From Geothrix rubra (GTDB taxonomy: Bacteria; Acidobacteriota; Holophagae; Holophagales; Holophagaceae): DNA of 64,000 nucleotides. Every line of letters begins with the position of its first letter. Position 1 is the stretch's first letter. Below, in pieces: positions 1 through 6,723 of the stretch. Where the stretch lies: positions 124,001 to 188,000 of the forward strand of contig NZ_BSDD01000003.1 in the NCBI RefSeq assembly GCF_030268065.1, given 5' to 3'. The notes below the pieces were generated by a model that saw only the letters and a program-made list of their open reading frames with translations, was not told the origin of the DNA and did not search any database. The position numbers and the translations under genes were made by a program.

Positions 1-549
1 AAGGTCCGGATGGACTGTCAGGAATAGCTGGATGGCCAGACCGACCGCGAGGATGACCATCAGAAGGGGTCCCAGTCGGGACCAGGGGAGGTGGGGCACC
101 CATCGAGGCAAGTGGCTCGGAGCCGCCATGTCGCCCTTCACCAGGTACACATCACGGCGGGTGAGGCCGCTCCCGACCAGCGAAAGCGCCAGGAATCCGC
201 AGGAGATGACCGCGTGGATCAGCGTGTTGGCGAACATGCGGGCCTGCCAGCCCTCCCAGGTCAGGGCCCCGGACACCTTGTCCCCCACCACATACCCCGC
301 GGCCAGCGCTGTCAGGGCCAGGAAGTAGCCACGCAGCGGACGCCAGCGCGGAGAAGCCCCAGCCAAGAGGACCAGCGCCGCCAGAATGCTGACCTGAAGG
401 AATCCCATCCACGCGGGTGGATCCGTTCCCAACATGGTGGACCAGACGATGGCCCCGAACCCGCTCGCCGGCAGCATGGCGAGCCAGACGACGGCAGTCG
501 CAGGTACGCGGAGGACATGCTGTTCCGGGGCATGAAGGCAGTCAGCCAT
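1..549 (-). CDS. Truncated membrane protein, probable CPBP-family intramembrane protease (N-terminal part)
   Basis: An open minus-strand frame starts at ATG 549 and runs without a stop off the left edge, giving the first 183 residues. The visible part has several hydrophobic segments (about residues 17-33, 48-62, 74-88, 103-123 and 156-177) separated by short polar loops. A 'VYLVKGDMAAPSHLPRW' stretch near residue 138 resembles the loop that precedes the catalytic half of CPBP (CAAX/Rce1-like) metalloproteases as I recall them. The diagnostic EExxxR and HxxxN/B motifs would lie outside the window, so the family is inferred. A G-rich stretch just upstream could serve as ribosome binding site. 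lpxB lies upstream on the same strand, 124 bp away. Confidence 0.6.
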   Translation of the reverse strand, partial: MADCLHAPEQHVLRVPATAVVWLAMLPASGFGAIVWSTMLGTDPPAWMGFLQVSILAALVLLAGASPRWRPLRGYFLALTALAAGYVVGDKVSGALTWEGWQARMFANTLIHAVISCGFLALSLVGSGLTRRDVYLVKGDMAAPSHLPRWVPHLPWSRLGPLLMVILAVGLAIQLFLTVHPDL

Positions 550-673
550 GTACAACCCCCCTGATAGGCCTTGGGGCAGGCGGTGAAGAACGCTGTTCAG
601 ATTCTTGAGGGGGCCTACGGACAGAACCCGAGACGCGTTTAGGGGTTCCCCAGGCCTCCCGAAACTCGGGGCC

Positions 674-1801
674 TTAGAGCCTCGCCAGCAGGTGCTCCGC
701 CACCCGGCCCGCCGCGCCGGGCTCGCCCAGGTGACCCCGCACCTCGCCCAGGCCGGCCCGGATGCGCGGGGCCTCGGCGGGATCCAGCAGCCGGGTCAGT
801 TCCCGGGCCAGCCGCTCGGGATTCACGTCCGCCTGGAGCAGCTCCGGCGCCACCTCGCGACGGGCCACCACGTTGGCCAGGCCGATGTGGGGCAGCTTCA
901 CCACCCGCTTCGCCATCTGGTAGGTGAGGGGATTCAGCTTGTAGAGGATGGCGAAGGGCGTGCCCAGGAGGGCCGTCTCCAGGGTGGCGGTGCCCGAGGC
1001 CACCAGGGCCGCATCGGCATGGGCCCGGCTGGCGTAGGAGAGGCCCTCCAGGAGCATCACGGGGGCCGGCCCCAGGTGGGCGCGCACGAAGGCAGGATCG
1101 AGCGTGGAGGCCACGGGCAGCACCCACTGCACCGTCGGCCGCTCGTGGGCCCACCGCCGGGCCAGCTCGGCCATGGGCGGCAGCAGGGAGGCCACCTCGC
1201 CCTTCCGGCTGCCCGGCAGGAGGGCCACCACGGGCCAGGCGGGGTCCAGTCCCGTCCGGGCGAAGAAGGCCGCCCGGTCGCATTCCGGCTTCACGACCTC
1301 TACCAGCGGGTGGCCCACGAACCGGGCGTCCACGGGGAAGCCTTCGAACAGGGCCGGCTCGAAATCGAAGAGGCAGTAGAGGGTGTCCAGGGTGCGCCCC
1401 AGCTCCGGGATGCGCCCCTTCTTCCAGGCCCAGACCTGGGGGCAGACGTACTGGTGGAGGCCGACGCCGGGCATCCGCTTCCGCAGGGCCTTCGCCAGGC
1501 GCAGGTTGAAGCCCGGGTAGTCGATGAGGAGGGCGCCGGCGATGGCCTCCTCGTCCGCGGCGGCGAGGAGGCTCTTGAAGAGCCGGTTCAGGGACGGGAG
1601 GTGCTTGATCACCTCCACGAAGCCCACCACGGCCAGGTCCTTCACGTCCGCCAGCTTGCGATCGAGATAGGGGCTCATGCGGGGTCCGCCGACGCCCACG
1701 ATCCGGAGGTCCGGCCGCCGGGCCTTCAGCTCGCGCAGCAGCTCCGCGCCGTGCAGGTCGCCCGAGTCCTCCCCGGCGACCACCAGGAGGGTGCCGCTCA
1801 T
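674..1801 (-). CDS. lpxB: Lipid-A-disaccharide synthase
   Basis: LpxB (GT19) condenses UDP-2,3-diacylglucosamine with lipid X to form lipid A disaccharide at the inner face of the inner membrane. The 375-aa length is normal. Family motifs are in order: GEDSGD at 10-15, YPGFN at 95-99, CPQVWAW at 120-126, GHPL at 163-166 and LPGSRKGE at 195-202 for UDP-sugar binding. The start at ATG 1801 overlaps the stop of the upstream gene by 4 bp (ATGA), so the two are translationally coupled. A longer open frame extends upstream but runs through that other gene and is not needed. The gene implies an LPS-bearing outer membrane. Confidence 0.96.
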   Translation of the reverse strand: MSGTLLVVAGEDSGDLHGAELLRELKARRPDLRIVGVGGPRMSPYLDRKLADVKDLAVVGFVEVIKHLPSLNRLFKSLLAAADEEAIAGALLIDYPGFNLRLAKALRKRMPGVGLHQYVCPQVWAWKKGRIPELGRTLDTLYCLFDFEPALFEGFPVDARFVGHPLVEVVKPECDRAAFFARTGLDPAWPVVALLPGSRKGEVASLLPPMAELARRWAHERPTVQWVLPVASTLDPAFVRAHLGPAPVMLLEGLSYASRAHADAALVASGTATLETALLGTPFAILYKLNPLTYQMAKRVVKLPHIGLANVVARREVAPELLQADVNPERLARELTRLLDPAEAPRIRAGLGEVRGHLGEPGAAGRVAEHLLARL

Positions 1802-2475
1802 GGGCGGTCCCAGTGCTTCCCCAGCACCACGTCCGGATCGGGCACCACGGGGCGGCCCAGGGCCGTGGCCGGCATCTCGGCGGGGAAGAGCACGGGGGGG
1901 TGGGCCGCCTCCAGGGCCGCAGCCTCGCGGCGATAGCGATCGGGATCCATGGCGGGCAGGGCCATGTCCCACCGGTAGCCCAGGCGCTGGAGCGGCCGCA
2001 GGTCGGCCCCGGGTTCGCAGACCCCGGTCCAGAGCCGGTCCGCCAGGGCCTCCAGGTCCTCGCAGCCCGCATGCCAGCAGAAGCCCACGGCCTCGCACCG
2101 GGCCTGGCGCAGGAGGTCGAGCACCGGGACCGTGGCGCCGGGCTCCAGCCGCAGGGCCAGCTTCACGTCCCGGCCGGACGTGGCCTCCAGGAGGGCCTCC
2201 AGGTCGCCCAGGAAGCGGAAGCCCGCCTCCCGGTTCGCCGGACGGGCCACGGGCACCACGAGGAAATCGGGACCGAGGTTCCGCCGCTGGAGGACCGAAA
2301 GGGCCTCGACCACCGGCGCCGTCCCCGGCAGGTGGACCGTGTGGATCTCCAGTCCGCGGAAGGCCTCCGCCTCCCAGCGGGGATCGGGCTCCCCCTCCCA
2401 GCGCAGGGCCACCGGGCCCAGGGCGCGCCAGGGCGACGGATCGAGGGCGGAGGAGAGCAGAGGGACGAACCGCAT
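1798..2475 (-). CDS. Conserved-looking hypothetical protein coupled to lpxB
   Basis: This 225-aa soluble protein has no signal peptide or membrane segment. I do not recognise a family. Alternating hydrophobic beta-like and helical stretches (for example 'DFLVVPVA', 'DVKLALRLEPG', 'EAVGFCWHAG') suggest an alpha/beta, possibly TIM-barrel, fold such as sugar-phosphate isomerase-like proteins, but no catalytic motif is convincing. Its stop overlaps the lpxB start by 4 bp, so it is probably the first gene of a two-gene unit with lpxB and could act in envelope or sugar metabolism. A dispersed 21-bp element (2479-2499) lies immediately upstream of the ATG. Confidence 0.75.
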   Translation of the reverse strand: MRFVPLLSSALDPSPWRALGPVALRWEGEPDPRWEAEAFRGLEIHTVHLPGTAPVVEALSVLQRRNLGPDFLVVPVARPANREAGFRFLGDLEALLEATSGRDVKLALRLEPGATVPVLDLLRQARCEAVGFCWHAGCEDLEALADRLWTGVCEPGADLRPLQRLGYRWDMALPAMDPDRYRREAAALEAAHPPVLFPAEMPATALGRPVVPDPDVVLGKHWDRP

Positions 2476-2478
2476 GAG

Positions 2479-2499
2479 TAGATCCTAGCAACGCCTGCG
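2479..2499. repeat. Copy 1 of a dispersed 21-bp intergenic element
   Basis: The stretch TAGATCCT-A-GCAACGCCTGCG matches 63372-63392 (TAGATCCT-C-GCAACGCCTGCG) at 20 of 21 positions. Here it lies in the gap between divergent genes. At the other site it forms half of a perfect hairpin, but here the second hairpin arm is not preserved (GCGATACGG follows). It may be a decayed member of an intergenic repeat family. Confidence 0.4.
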
Positions 2500-2559
2500 A
2501 TACGGCCTCGAACATTCCCCCGGGCTGGAGACGGCCTATCATGGGACACGGGAGGCACC

Positions 2560-2922
2560 ATGGGCCGCATTTTCACCCTCGAGGAAGCCCAGGCGCTCAT
2601 GCCCCAGGTGAGGGCCATGACGGAGCCGGTGTACAGCCTGGCCTCCAGCCTGGCCGAGGAGCTGCGCCAGGCCGAGGACGAGAAGGACGAGGCCCGGACC
2701 GAGGCCCTGCGGGAGCGCCTCCAGACCCTCGTCCAGAGCTGGCAGCACGCCATGCAGGACCTAGAGGCCGAGGTGAAGGGCCTGTGGCTGGTGGACTTCG
2801 ATTCCGGCGACGGCTACTGGTGCTGGGCCTATCCCGAGGAGGCCCTGGGCCACTGGCACAGCTACGAGGGCGGCTTCCGGACCCGGGTGCCCGCCGACCA
2901 GCGACCCGGCGTGCAGGCCTAG
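2560..2922 (+). CDS. DUF2203 family protein
   Basis: A 120-aa cytoplasmic protein matching the DUF2203 pattern: an N-terminal 'FTLEEAQALMPQV' stretch, a long charged helical or coiled-coil region (about residues 25-75), and a C-terminal 'GLWLVDFDSGDGYWCWAYPEE' type segment followed by 'HWHSYEGGFRTR'. The function of the family is unknown. A good ribosome binding site (GGGAGG) precedes ATG 2560, and a TATCAT -10-like hexamer lies at 2537-2542. The next gene starts 4 nt after its stop, so the two are probably cotranscribed. Confidence 0.85.
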   Translation: MGRIFTLEEAQALMPQVRAMTEPVYSLASSLAEELRQAEDEKDEARTEALRERLQTLVQSWQHAMQDLEAEVKGLWLVDFDSGDGYWCWAYPEEALGHWHSYEGGFRTRVPADQRPGVQA

Positions 2923-2925
2923 CGC

Positions 2926-3294
2926 GTGGCCAGGGGTCCCGCGGAGCGTCCCGGCCGGCGCCTCGAGGCGCCATCGGCGCCGCGTGATTTCCGCACGGCC
3001 GTGCTGGCGGTGGTGGCGCGCATTCCCGAGGGGCGCCTGGCCTCGTACGGGCAGGTGGCCCTGCTGGCCGGCTTCCCCCAGCGGCCCCGGCAGGTGGGCA
3101 TGGTGCTCTCGGGCCTGCCCGAGGGCACGGACCTGCCCTGGCATCGCGTCGTGAACACCCGGGGCTACGTGCCCAGCCGGGGCCGCTGGTGGGGCGCCAT
3201 GGAGCAGATCGGCCGCCTGCGGGAGGAAGGGATCGCCGTGGACGACCAGGGCAACCTGGATCTCGAGGCCCACCGCTGGGACGGCGAGGACTGA
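2926..3294 (+). CDS. Alkyltransferase-like (ATL) DNA-repair protein
   Basis: A 122-aa relative of the O6-alkylguanine-DNA alkyltransferase C-terminal domain. The helix-turn-helix part 'GRLASYGQVALLAG' and the Arg-containing 'RPRQVG' loop are present. The active-site motif, PCHRV in true alkyltransferases, reads PWHRVVN at 71-77, so the acceptor Cys is Trp. Known ATL proteins of this type bind O6-alkylguanine lesions without repairing them and hand them to nucleotide excision repair; that role is inferred here. The start is GTG 2926, four bases after the preceding stop. Confidence 0.88.
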   Translation: MARGPAERPGRRLEAPSAPRDFRTAVLAVVARIPEGRLASYGQVALLAGFPQRPRQVGMVLSGLPEGTDLPWHRVVNTRGYVPSRGRWWGAMEQIGRLREEGIAVDDQGNLDLEAHRWDGED

Positions 3295-3331
3295 CGCGGC
3301 TTCCGGGTTACACTGGAGGGGCGGAGGGCCC

Positions 3332-3568
3332 ATGAAGGTGCGCGTGTCGGTGCAGTTGAAGCCGGGGATCCTGGATCCCCAGGGCAAGGCCGTGGAGCAG
3401 GGCCTCCACGGCTTCGGATTCGCGGTGGACCACGTCCGCATCGGCCGGCTCATCGAGATGGACGTCCCGGGCACCGACCCCGCCGAGGTGAAGGCCAAGG
3501 CCCAGGCCATGTGCGACAAGCTGCTGGTGAATCCGGTGATGGAGAAGGCCTCCATCGAGGTGCTCTGA
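3332..3568 (+). CDS. purS: Phosphoribosylformylglycinamidine synthase, PurS subunit
   Basis: PurS (78 aa, standard size) is the small bridging subunit of the three-part FGAM synthase. It assembles with PurQ and PurL and helps channel ammonia in purine step 4. The protein shows the family pattern 'KVRVSVQLKPGILDPQGKAV' at the N terminus and 'CDKLLVNPVME' near the C terminus. Its TGA overlaps the purQ ATG by one base (TGATG), so translation is coupled. A TTACACT -10-like sequence (3308-3314) and a GGAGGG ribosome binding site precede it. The purL partner is on the opposite strand at 10.8-13.2 kb. Confidence 0.95.
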   Translation: MKVRVSVQLKPGILDPQGKAVEQGLHGFGFAVDHVRIGRLIEMDVPGTDPAEVKAKAQAMCDKLLVNPVMEKASIEVL

Positions 3569-4266
3569 TGCGGGTGGCGGTCCCCGTCTTCCCCGGGTCC
3601 AACTGCGACCACGACGCCCTCCACGCCTGCGGCACGGTGTTCGGCTGGGACACGATCCCCGTCTGGCACCAGGAGACCCGCCTGCCCGAAGGCACCGACC
3701 TGGTTTTCATCCCGGGCGGCTTCAGCTACGGCGACTACCTGCGCTGCGGCGCCATCGCGGCCCTGGCGCCCATCATGGCGGACGTGAAGCGCCACGCCGA
3801 CCAGGGAGGGCTGGTCGTGGGCGTGTGCAACGGCTTCCAGATCCTCTGCGAGGCCCAGCTGCTGCCCGGCGCCCTGCTGCGCAACGCCACCCTCCGGTTC
3901 ATCCACCAGGACGTCCACCTGCGGGTGGAGCGGACCGACCTGCCCTTCACGACCGCCATGAAGGCCGGGGAAGTCTTCCGGGTGCCCATCGCGCACGCCG
4001 AGGGCAACTTCACCCTGGAGCCCGCCGACCTGGCGGACCTGGAAGCCCGGGGCGGCGTGGCCTTCCGCTACTGCTCTCCCGCCGGCGAGATCGGCGAGGC
4101 CCACGTGCCCAACGGCGCCATGAACGGCATCGCGGGCATCGTGAACGTCCGCGGGAATGTCCTGGGCATGATGCCGCATCCCGAGCGGGCGGTGGATCCC
4201 CGCCTGGGCCCCACGGGCGGCCAGGGCATCTTCCGGAGCCTGGAATCGGCCCTGGCCAGGGGATAG
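3568..4266 (+). CDS. purQ: Phosphoribosylformylglycinamidine synthase, glutaminase subunit PurQ
   Basis: PurQ is the class I glutamine amidotransferase subunit that supplies ammonia to PurL. It has 232 aa, a normal length. The nucleophile Cys87 sits in the elbow 'GVCNGFQIL', and the His/Glu pair is in 'PHPERAV' (about 204/206). The 'PGGFSYGDYLRCGA' oxyanion segment is at 49-62. ATG 3568 shares a base with the purS stop; a longer in-frame extension to 3511 would lie inside purS and is rejected. Confidence 0.96.
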   Translation: MRVAVPVFPGSNCDHDALHACGTVFGWDTIPVWHQETRLPEGTDLVFIPGGFSYGDYLRCGAIAALAPIMADVKRHADQGGLVVGVCNGFQILCEAQLLPGALLRNATLRFIHQDVHLRVERTDLPFTTAMKAGEVFRVPIAHAEGNFTLEPADLADLEARGGVAFRYCSPAGEIGEAHVPNGAMNGIAGIVNVRGNVLGMMPHPERAVDPRLGPTGGQGIFRSLESALARG

Positions 4267-4332
4267 ATCGGGGGTTTGTTAAATTTCCATGCGCGGGGAG
4301 GAGAATTCCTGTCATCCTTCCTGGGCACCCCG

Positions 4333-5223
4333 ATGGGTATGTCTATTTCTTCCCTGACCATGACCGAAACCGAAGCCAAGAATCTCCAGACCTTCACCAG
4401 CGGACCGCTCCGCCTGGCCATCCTCAAGCGCGATCCCGTGCCCGCGAAGCTGCTGCCCTCGCGCGACGCCTGGACGCTGCTGCAGCCCACGCATGCCGTG
4501 CGGGTCTGCACCGGCGAGGACCGCGAGGAGGGTGTCATCCGCTCCGGCGACCTGGCCCTGCTGCTGCCGGGCTTCGGGCACACCCTGAAGCGCCACCATC
4601 CCAGCACCCACTTCGGGTTCACGGCGCTCTTCCTGGAGGGGCCCTTCCCCGAGCCCCTGCTCTCCTCGCTGCAGAACCCGCCGCGGAAGTGGCAGGAGGC
4701 CAGCTTCGCCGTGCTGCGCAGCCTCAGCCTGAAGCAGCTGTTCAACATCTTCACGCAGGAGCTGAGCAATCCCGACGGCGTGCAGCTCATGACGCGGGAG
4801 CTCTTCCTCATCCTCCTGGGCGCCGAACTCGCCCGCCTGACGGAGAAGGAGGACCGCGGCCGCTTCCCCTACCGCCTCAACCGCTCCACGCTGCAGCTGG
4901 TGCTGGATCACATGGAAGCCCAGATCGGCTCCAAGAACAGCGTGCCCGAGCTGGCCACCATGGCCCGCTGCACCCCGGACCACTTCATCCGGCTGTTCCG
5001 CGAGGCCACCGGCACCACGCCCCACCAGTACCTCATCGAGCGCCGCCTCCAGCGGGCCGTGACCCTGCTGGCCAACGGCGAGCGGCCCAGCGACGTGGCG
5101 AAGATCCTCGGCTTCTACGATGCCAGCGCCTTCACGCGGGCCTTCAAGCGCCGGTTCAGCGTGCCTCCGAGCGAGTACGCGCAGGAGGCCTACGAGCGTC
5201 AGTTCCCGCGCAAGAAGGATTGA
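4333..5223 (+). CDS. AraC-family transcriptional regulator
   Basis: A roughly 296-aa regulator with an N-terminal sensing region of unknown ligand and a C-terminal double helix-turn-helix AraC/XylS domain (last ~100 residues). The latter includes 'SVPELATMARCTPDHFIRLF', 'TTPHQYLIERRLQRA' and 'SDVAKILGFYDASAFTRAF'. The start is uncertain: ATG codons occur at 4333, 4339 and 4360. A strong GGGGAGGAG at 4295-4303 lies better placed for an in-frame CTG at 4309, and TTG 4276 is also open. It is a single gene after purSQ, and its target is not evident. Confidence 0.9.
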   Translation: MGMSISSLTMTETEAKNLQTFTSGPLRLAILKRDPVPAKLLPSRDAWTLLQPTHAVRVCTGEDREEGVIRSGDLALLLPGFGHTLKRHHPSTHFGFTALFLEGPFPEPLLSSLQNPPRKWQEASFAVLRSLSLKQLFNIFTQELSNPDGVQLMTRELFLILLGAELARLTEKEDRGRFPYRLNRSTLQLVLDHMEAQIGSKNSVPELATMARCTPDHFIRLFREATGTTPHQYLIERRLQRAVTLLANGERPSDVAKILGFYDASAFTRAFKRRFSVPPSEYAQEAYERQFPRKKD

Positions 5224-5260
5224 CGGGCCACCGGCACATCCATCCTGTTCGAGGTCGGAC

Positions 5261-5881
5261 ATGACATCGAAGGCCCTGATCCTGCTCACCCCCCTGCTCC
5301 TGGCCTGTGGACGACCGGCCGCCGATGTCCTGCGCCAGCAGCCTGCGCCGGTCCTCTCCCTGGAACTGTCCCTGCCGGAGGGCCCCGGGCAGGCCGAGCT
5401 CAAGCGGGCCTACCTCGCCGCCTTCCGGGAACGCTTCGGCCGGGGGCTGGACACGGAGGCGACCGCCCCCGCCCCGGAGCGCATCCAGCTGATCGTGATG
5501 ATCGGAAGCCGCTCCCCCCACTCCGAATCCGACGCCAGGCGGGACCGCACGGCGGACCAGCTGACCTCGGTGGCGGCGGGCTCGCCCTTCGGCCTCATTC
5601 ACAGTGCGGTCGGGCCCAAGTCCAACTACGAGCAGCAGGTGGACCGCCTGGGCTACCGCCCGGGCTCCATCACGGGACAGGCGTTGGTGCTGAGGACCGG
5701 GAAGCCGAGCTTCCAGGAATACCTGCGGCTGGACCCCCTGCCCATCATCCGTCGGATGCATCCCCTGGGCGAGGAGGCCCGGAACCATGGAGGCATCGAG
5801 GCCGAGGAAGCGGACGCCGTGGCCCGGGAGATCCTGGCGCTGCTGAAGGAGAAGTTCGGCTGGGTGCCGCCCAACGCCTGA
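5261..5881 (+). CDS. Hypothetical lipoprotein
   Basis: A 206-aa protein with a classic lipoprotein signal: a short basic start (MTSK), a hydrophobic stretch and lipobox LLAC ending at Cys16. The mature part has a mixed alpha/beta composition with 'IQLIVMIGSR' and 'ALVLRTGKPSFQEYLRLDP' stretches. I do not recognise a domain. ATG 5261 is preceded by GAGG; an upstream in-frame extension overlaps the AraC gene and would destroy the signal peptide. It probably faces the periplasm or is anchored in the outer membrane. Confidence 0.8.
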   Translation: MTSKALILLTPLLLACGRPAADVLRQQPAPVLSLELSLPEGPGQAELKRAYLAAFRERFGRGLDTEATAPAPERIQLIVMIGSRSPHSESDARRDRTADQLTSVAAGSPFGLIHSAVGPKSNYEQQVDRLGYRPGSITGQALVLRTGKPSFQEYLRLDPLPIIRRMHPLGEEARNHGGIEAEEADAVAREILALLKEKFGWVPPNA

Positions 5882-5891
5882 CGATTACCCC

Positions 5892-5907
5892 ACAGGGGCG
5901 CCCCTGT
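5892..5907. terminator. Perfect 16-bp palindrome between convergent genes
   Basis: ACAGGGGC followed directly by its reverse complement GCCCCTGT lies in the 42-nt gap between two convergent genes. There is no T-tract. It could act as a bidirectional transcription stop or simply stabilise 3' ends. Confidence 0.4.
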
Positions 5908-5923
5908 CCAGAGCGGCGGGCGA

Positions 5924-6280
5924 CTACTTGGCGACCTTCTCGGTCACGGCCTTGGCCTTGGCGGCCCCCTTCTCCGTGCCCTTCCGGGTCCTGCCCTTCG
6001 CCTTGTCGCTGCCAGCCTGGGCGGCTCCCTCGCCCTTGGCGGTGGCGGCCTTCACCTTGTCCCCGGCCACGGGCACGCCGCCGGCCTTGGCATCCACCTT
6101 GGCCTTGGCGTCCGCGGCCTTCTTGTCCGACTTGGCCTTCGCCTGGTCGGCCTTCTCGTCGGCCTTGGCCTTGCCCTTGTCCACCATCGCATCAGCCTTG
6201 CCCTTCAGATCCTCCTTGGCGGGGATCTGCGCGGAGAGGGCTGCGGACACGGTCAGCAGCAGCGGGAGCATGAGCTTCAT
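5924..6280 (-). CDS. Exported Lys/Ala-rich low-complexity protein
   Basis: A 118-aa protein with a signal peptide (basic start, hydrophobic core to about residue 17, cleavage after 'LSAQ' or nearby). The rest is almost entirely Lys, Ala, Asp, Glu and Gly in loosely repeated blocks such as 'KGKADAMVDKGKAKADEKAD'. The pattern resembles LEA-like or histone-H1-like disordered helices. No catalytic domain is visible. An equally Lys/Ala-rich exported protein is encoded 21 bp upstream on the same strand, suggesting a related pair. Function is unknown; envelope or desiccation protection would be a guess. Confidence 0.75.
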   Translation of the reverse strand: MKLMLPLLLTVSAALSAQIPAKEDLKGKADAMVDKGKAKADEKADQAKAKSDKKAADAKAKVDAKAGGVPVAGDKVKAATAKGEGAAQAGSDKAKGRTRKGTEKGAAKAKAVTEKVAK

Positions 6281-6301
6281 GGGAACCTCCTGGGTTACCG
6301 G

Positions 6302-6670
6302 CTATTCGGGCTTGCAGACCTTGCAGGGCTTGTAGCCGGCCCTGGCGGCCTCGGCGGCGTTGGCGAAGGCCACGCGGTTGGCGGGCTTCATCTTGGCGAC
6401 GAAGGTGCAGTCGGCCCGGTGGAACGTCTTGGAATCCTTGTTGGCCACGATGGCCGACGCGGAGGGGACGGCCTTCGCGGCGGGGGCCGGGCGGGTGGCG
6501 GGTGCGGGCTTGGCAGCCGTCGCCGGCGCGGCCTTCGCCTCCTGGGCGGCCTTCTTCTCAGCCTTCTTGGCGGCCTTCTTCTCGGCCTTGGTCTGCGGTG
6601 GAGCCGCGGGGGCCTGGGCCACGGCCAGGACGGAAGAGGCGAGGAAAAGCGTGAACAGCAGGCGCTTCAT
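6302..6670 (-). CDS. Exported protein with C-terminal Ada-like zinc-binding motif
   Basis: A 122-aa protein: signal peptide (MKRLLFTLFLASSVLAVAQA), a disordered Lys/Ala/Pro linker (about 21-75), then a compact C-terminal module reading 'KTFHRADCTFVAKM', 'NRVAFANAAEAARAGYKPC' and 'KVCKPE'. This matches the small metal-binding fold of the Ada N terminus, with three Cys and nearby His, which also occurs in exported nucleases and short secreted proteins. No nuclease domain is attached here. ATG 6670 has a nearby GGAG. The partner downstream is the other Lys/Ala-rich protein. Confidence 0.75.
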   Translation of the reverse strand: MKRLLFTLFLASSVLAVAQAPAAPPQTKAEKKAAKKAEKKAAQEAKAAPATAAKPAPATRPAPAAKAVPSASAIVANKDSKTFHRADCTFVAKMKPANRVAFANAAEAARAGYKPCKVCKPE

Positions 6671-6723
6671 GGGTTCTCCTTGAGCCGAATTCCCAGGGTC
6701 GGGTCCCGCCGGAGGCCTGTCAA

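Noticed and set aside
605-1936. A 443-residue plus-strand frame opposite lpxB
   Set aside because: It is the complement of lpxB codons, compositionally biased and without a ribosome binding site.
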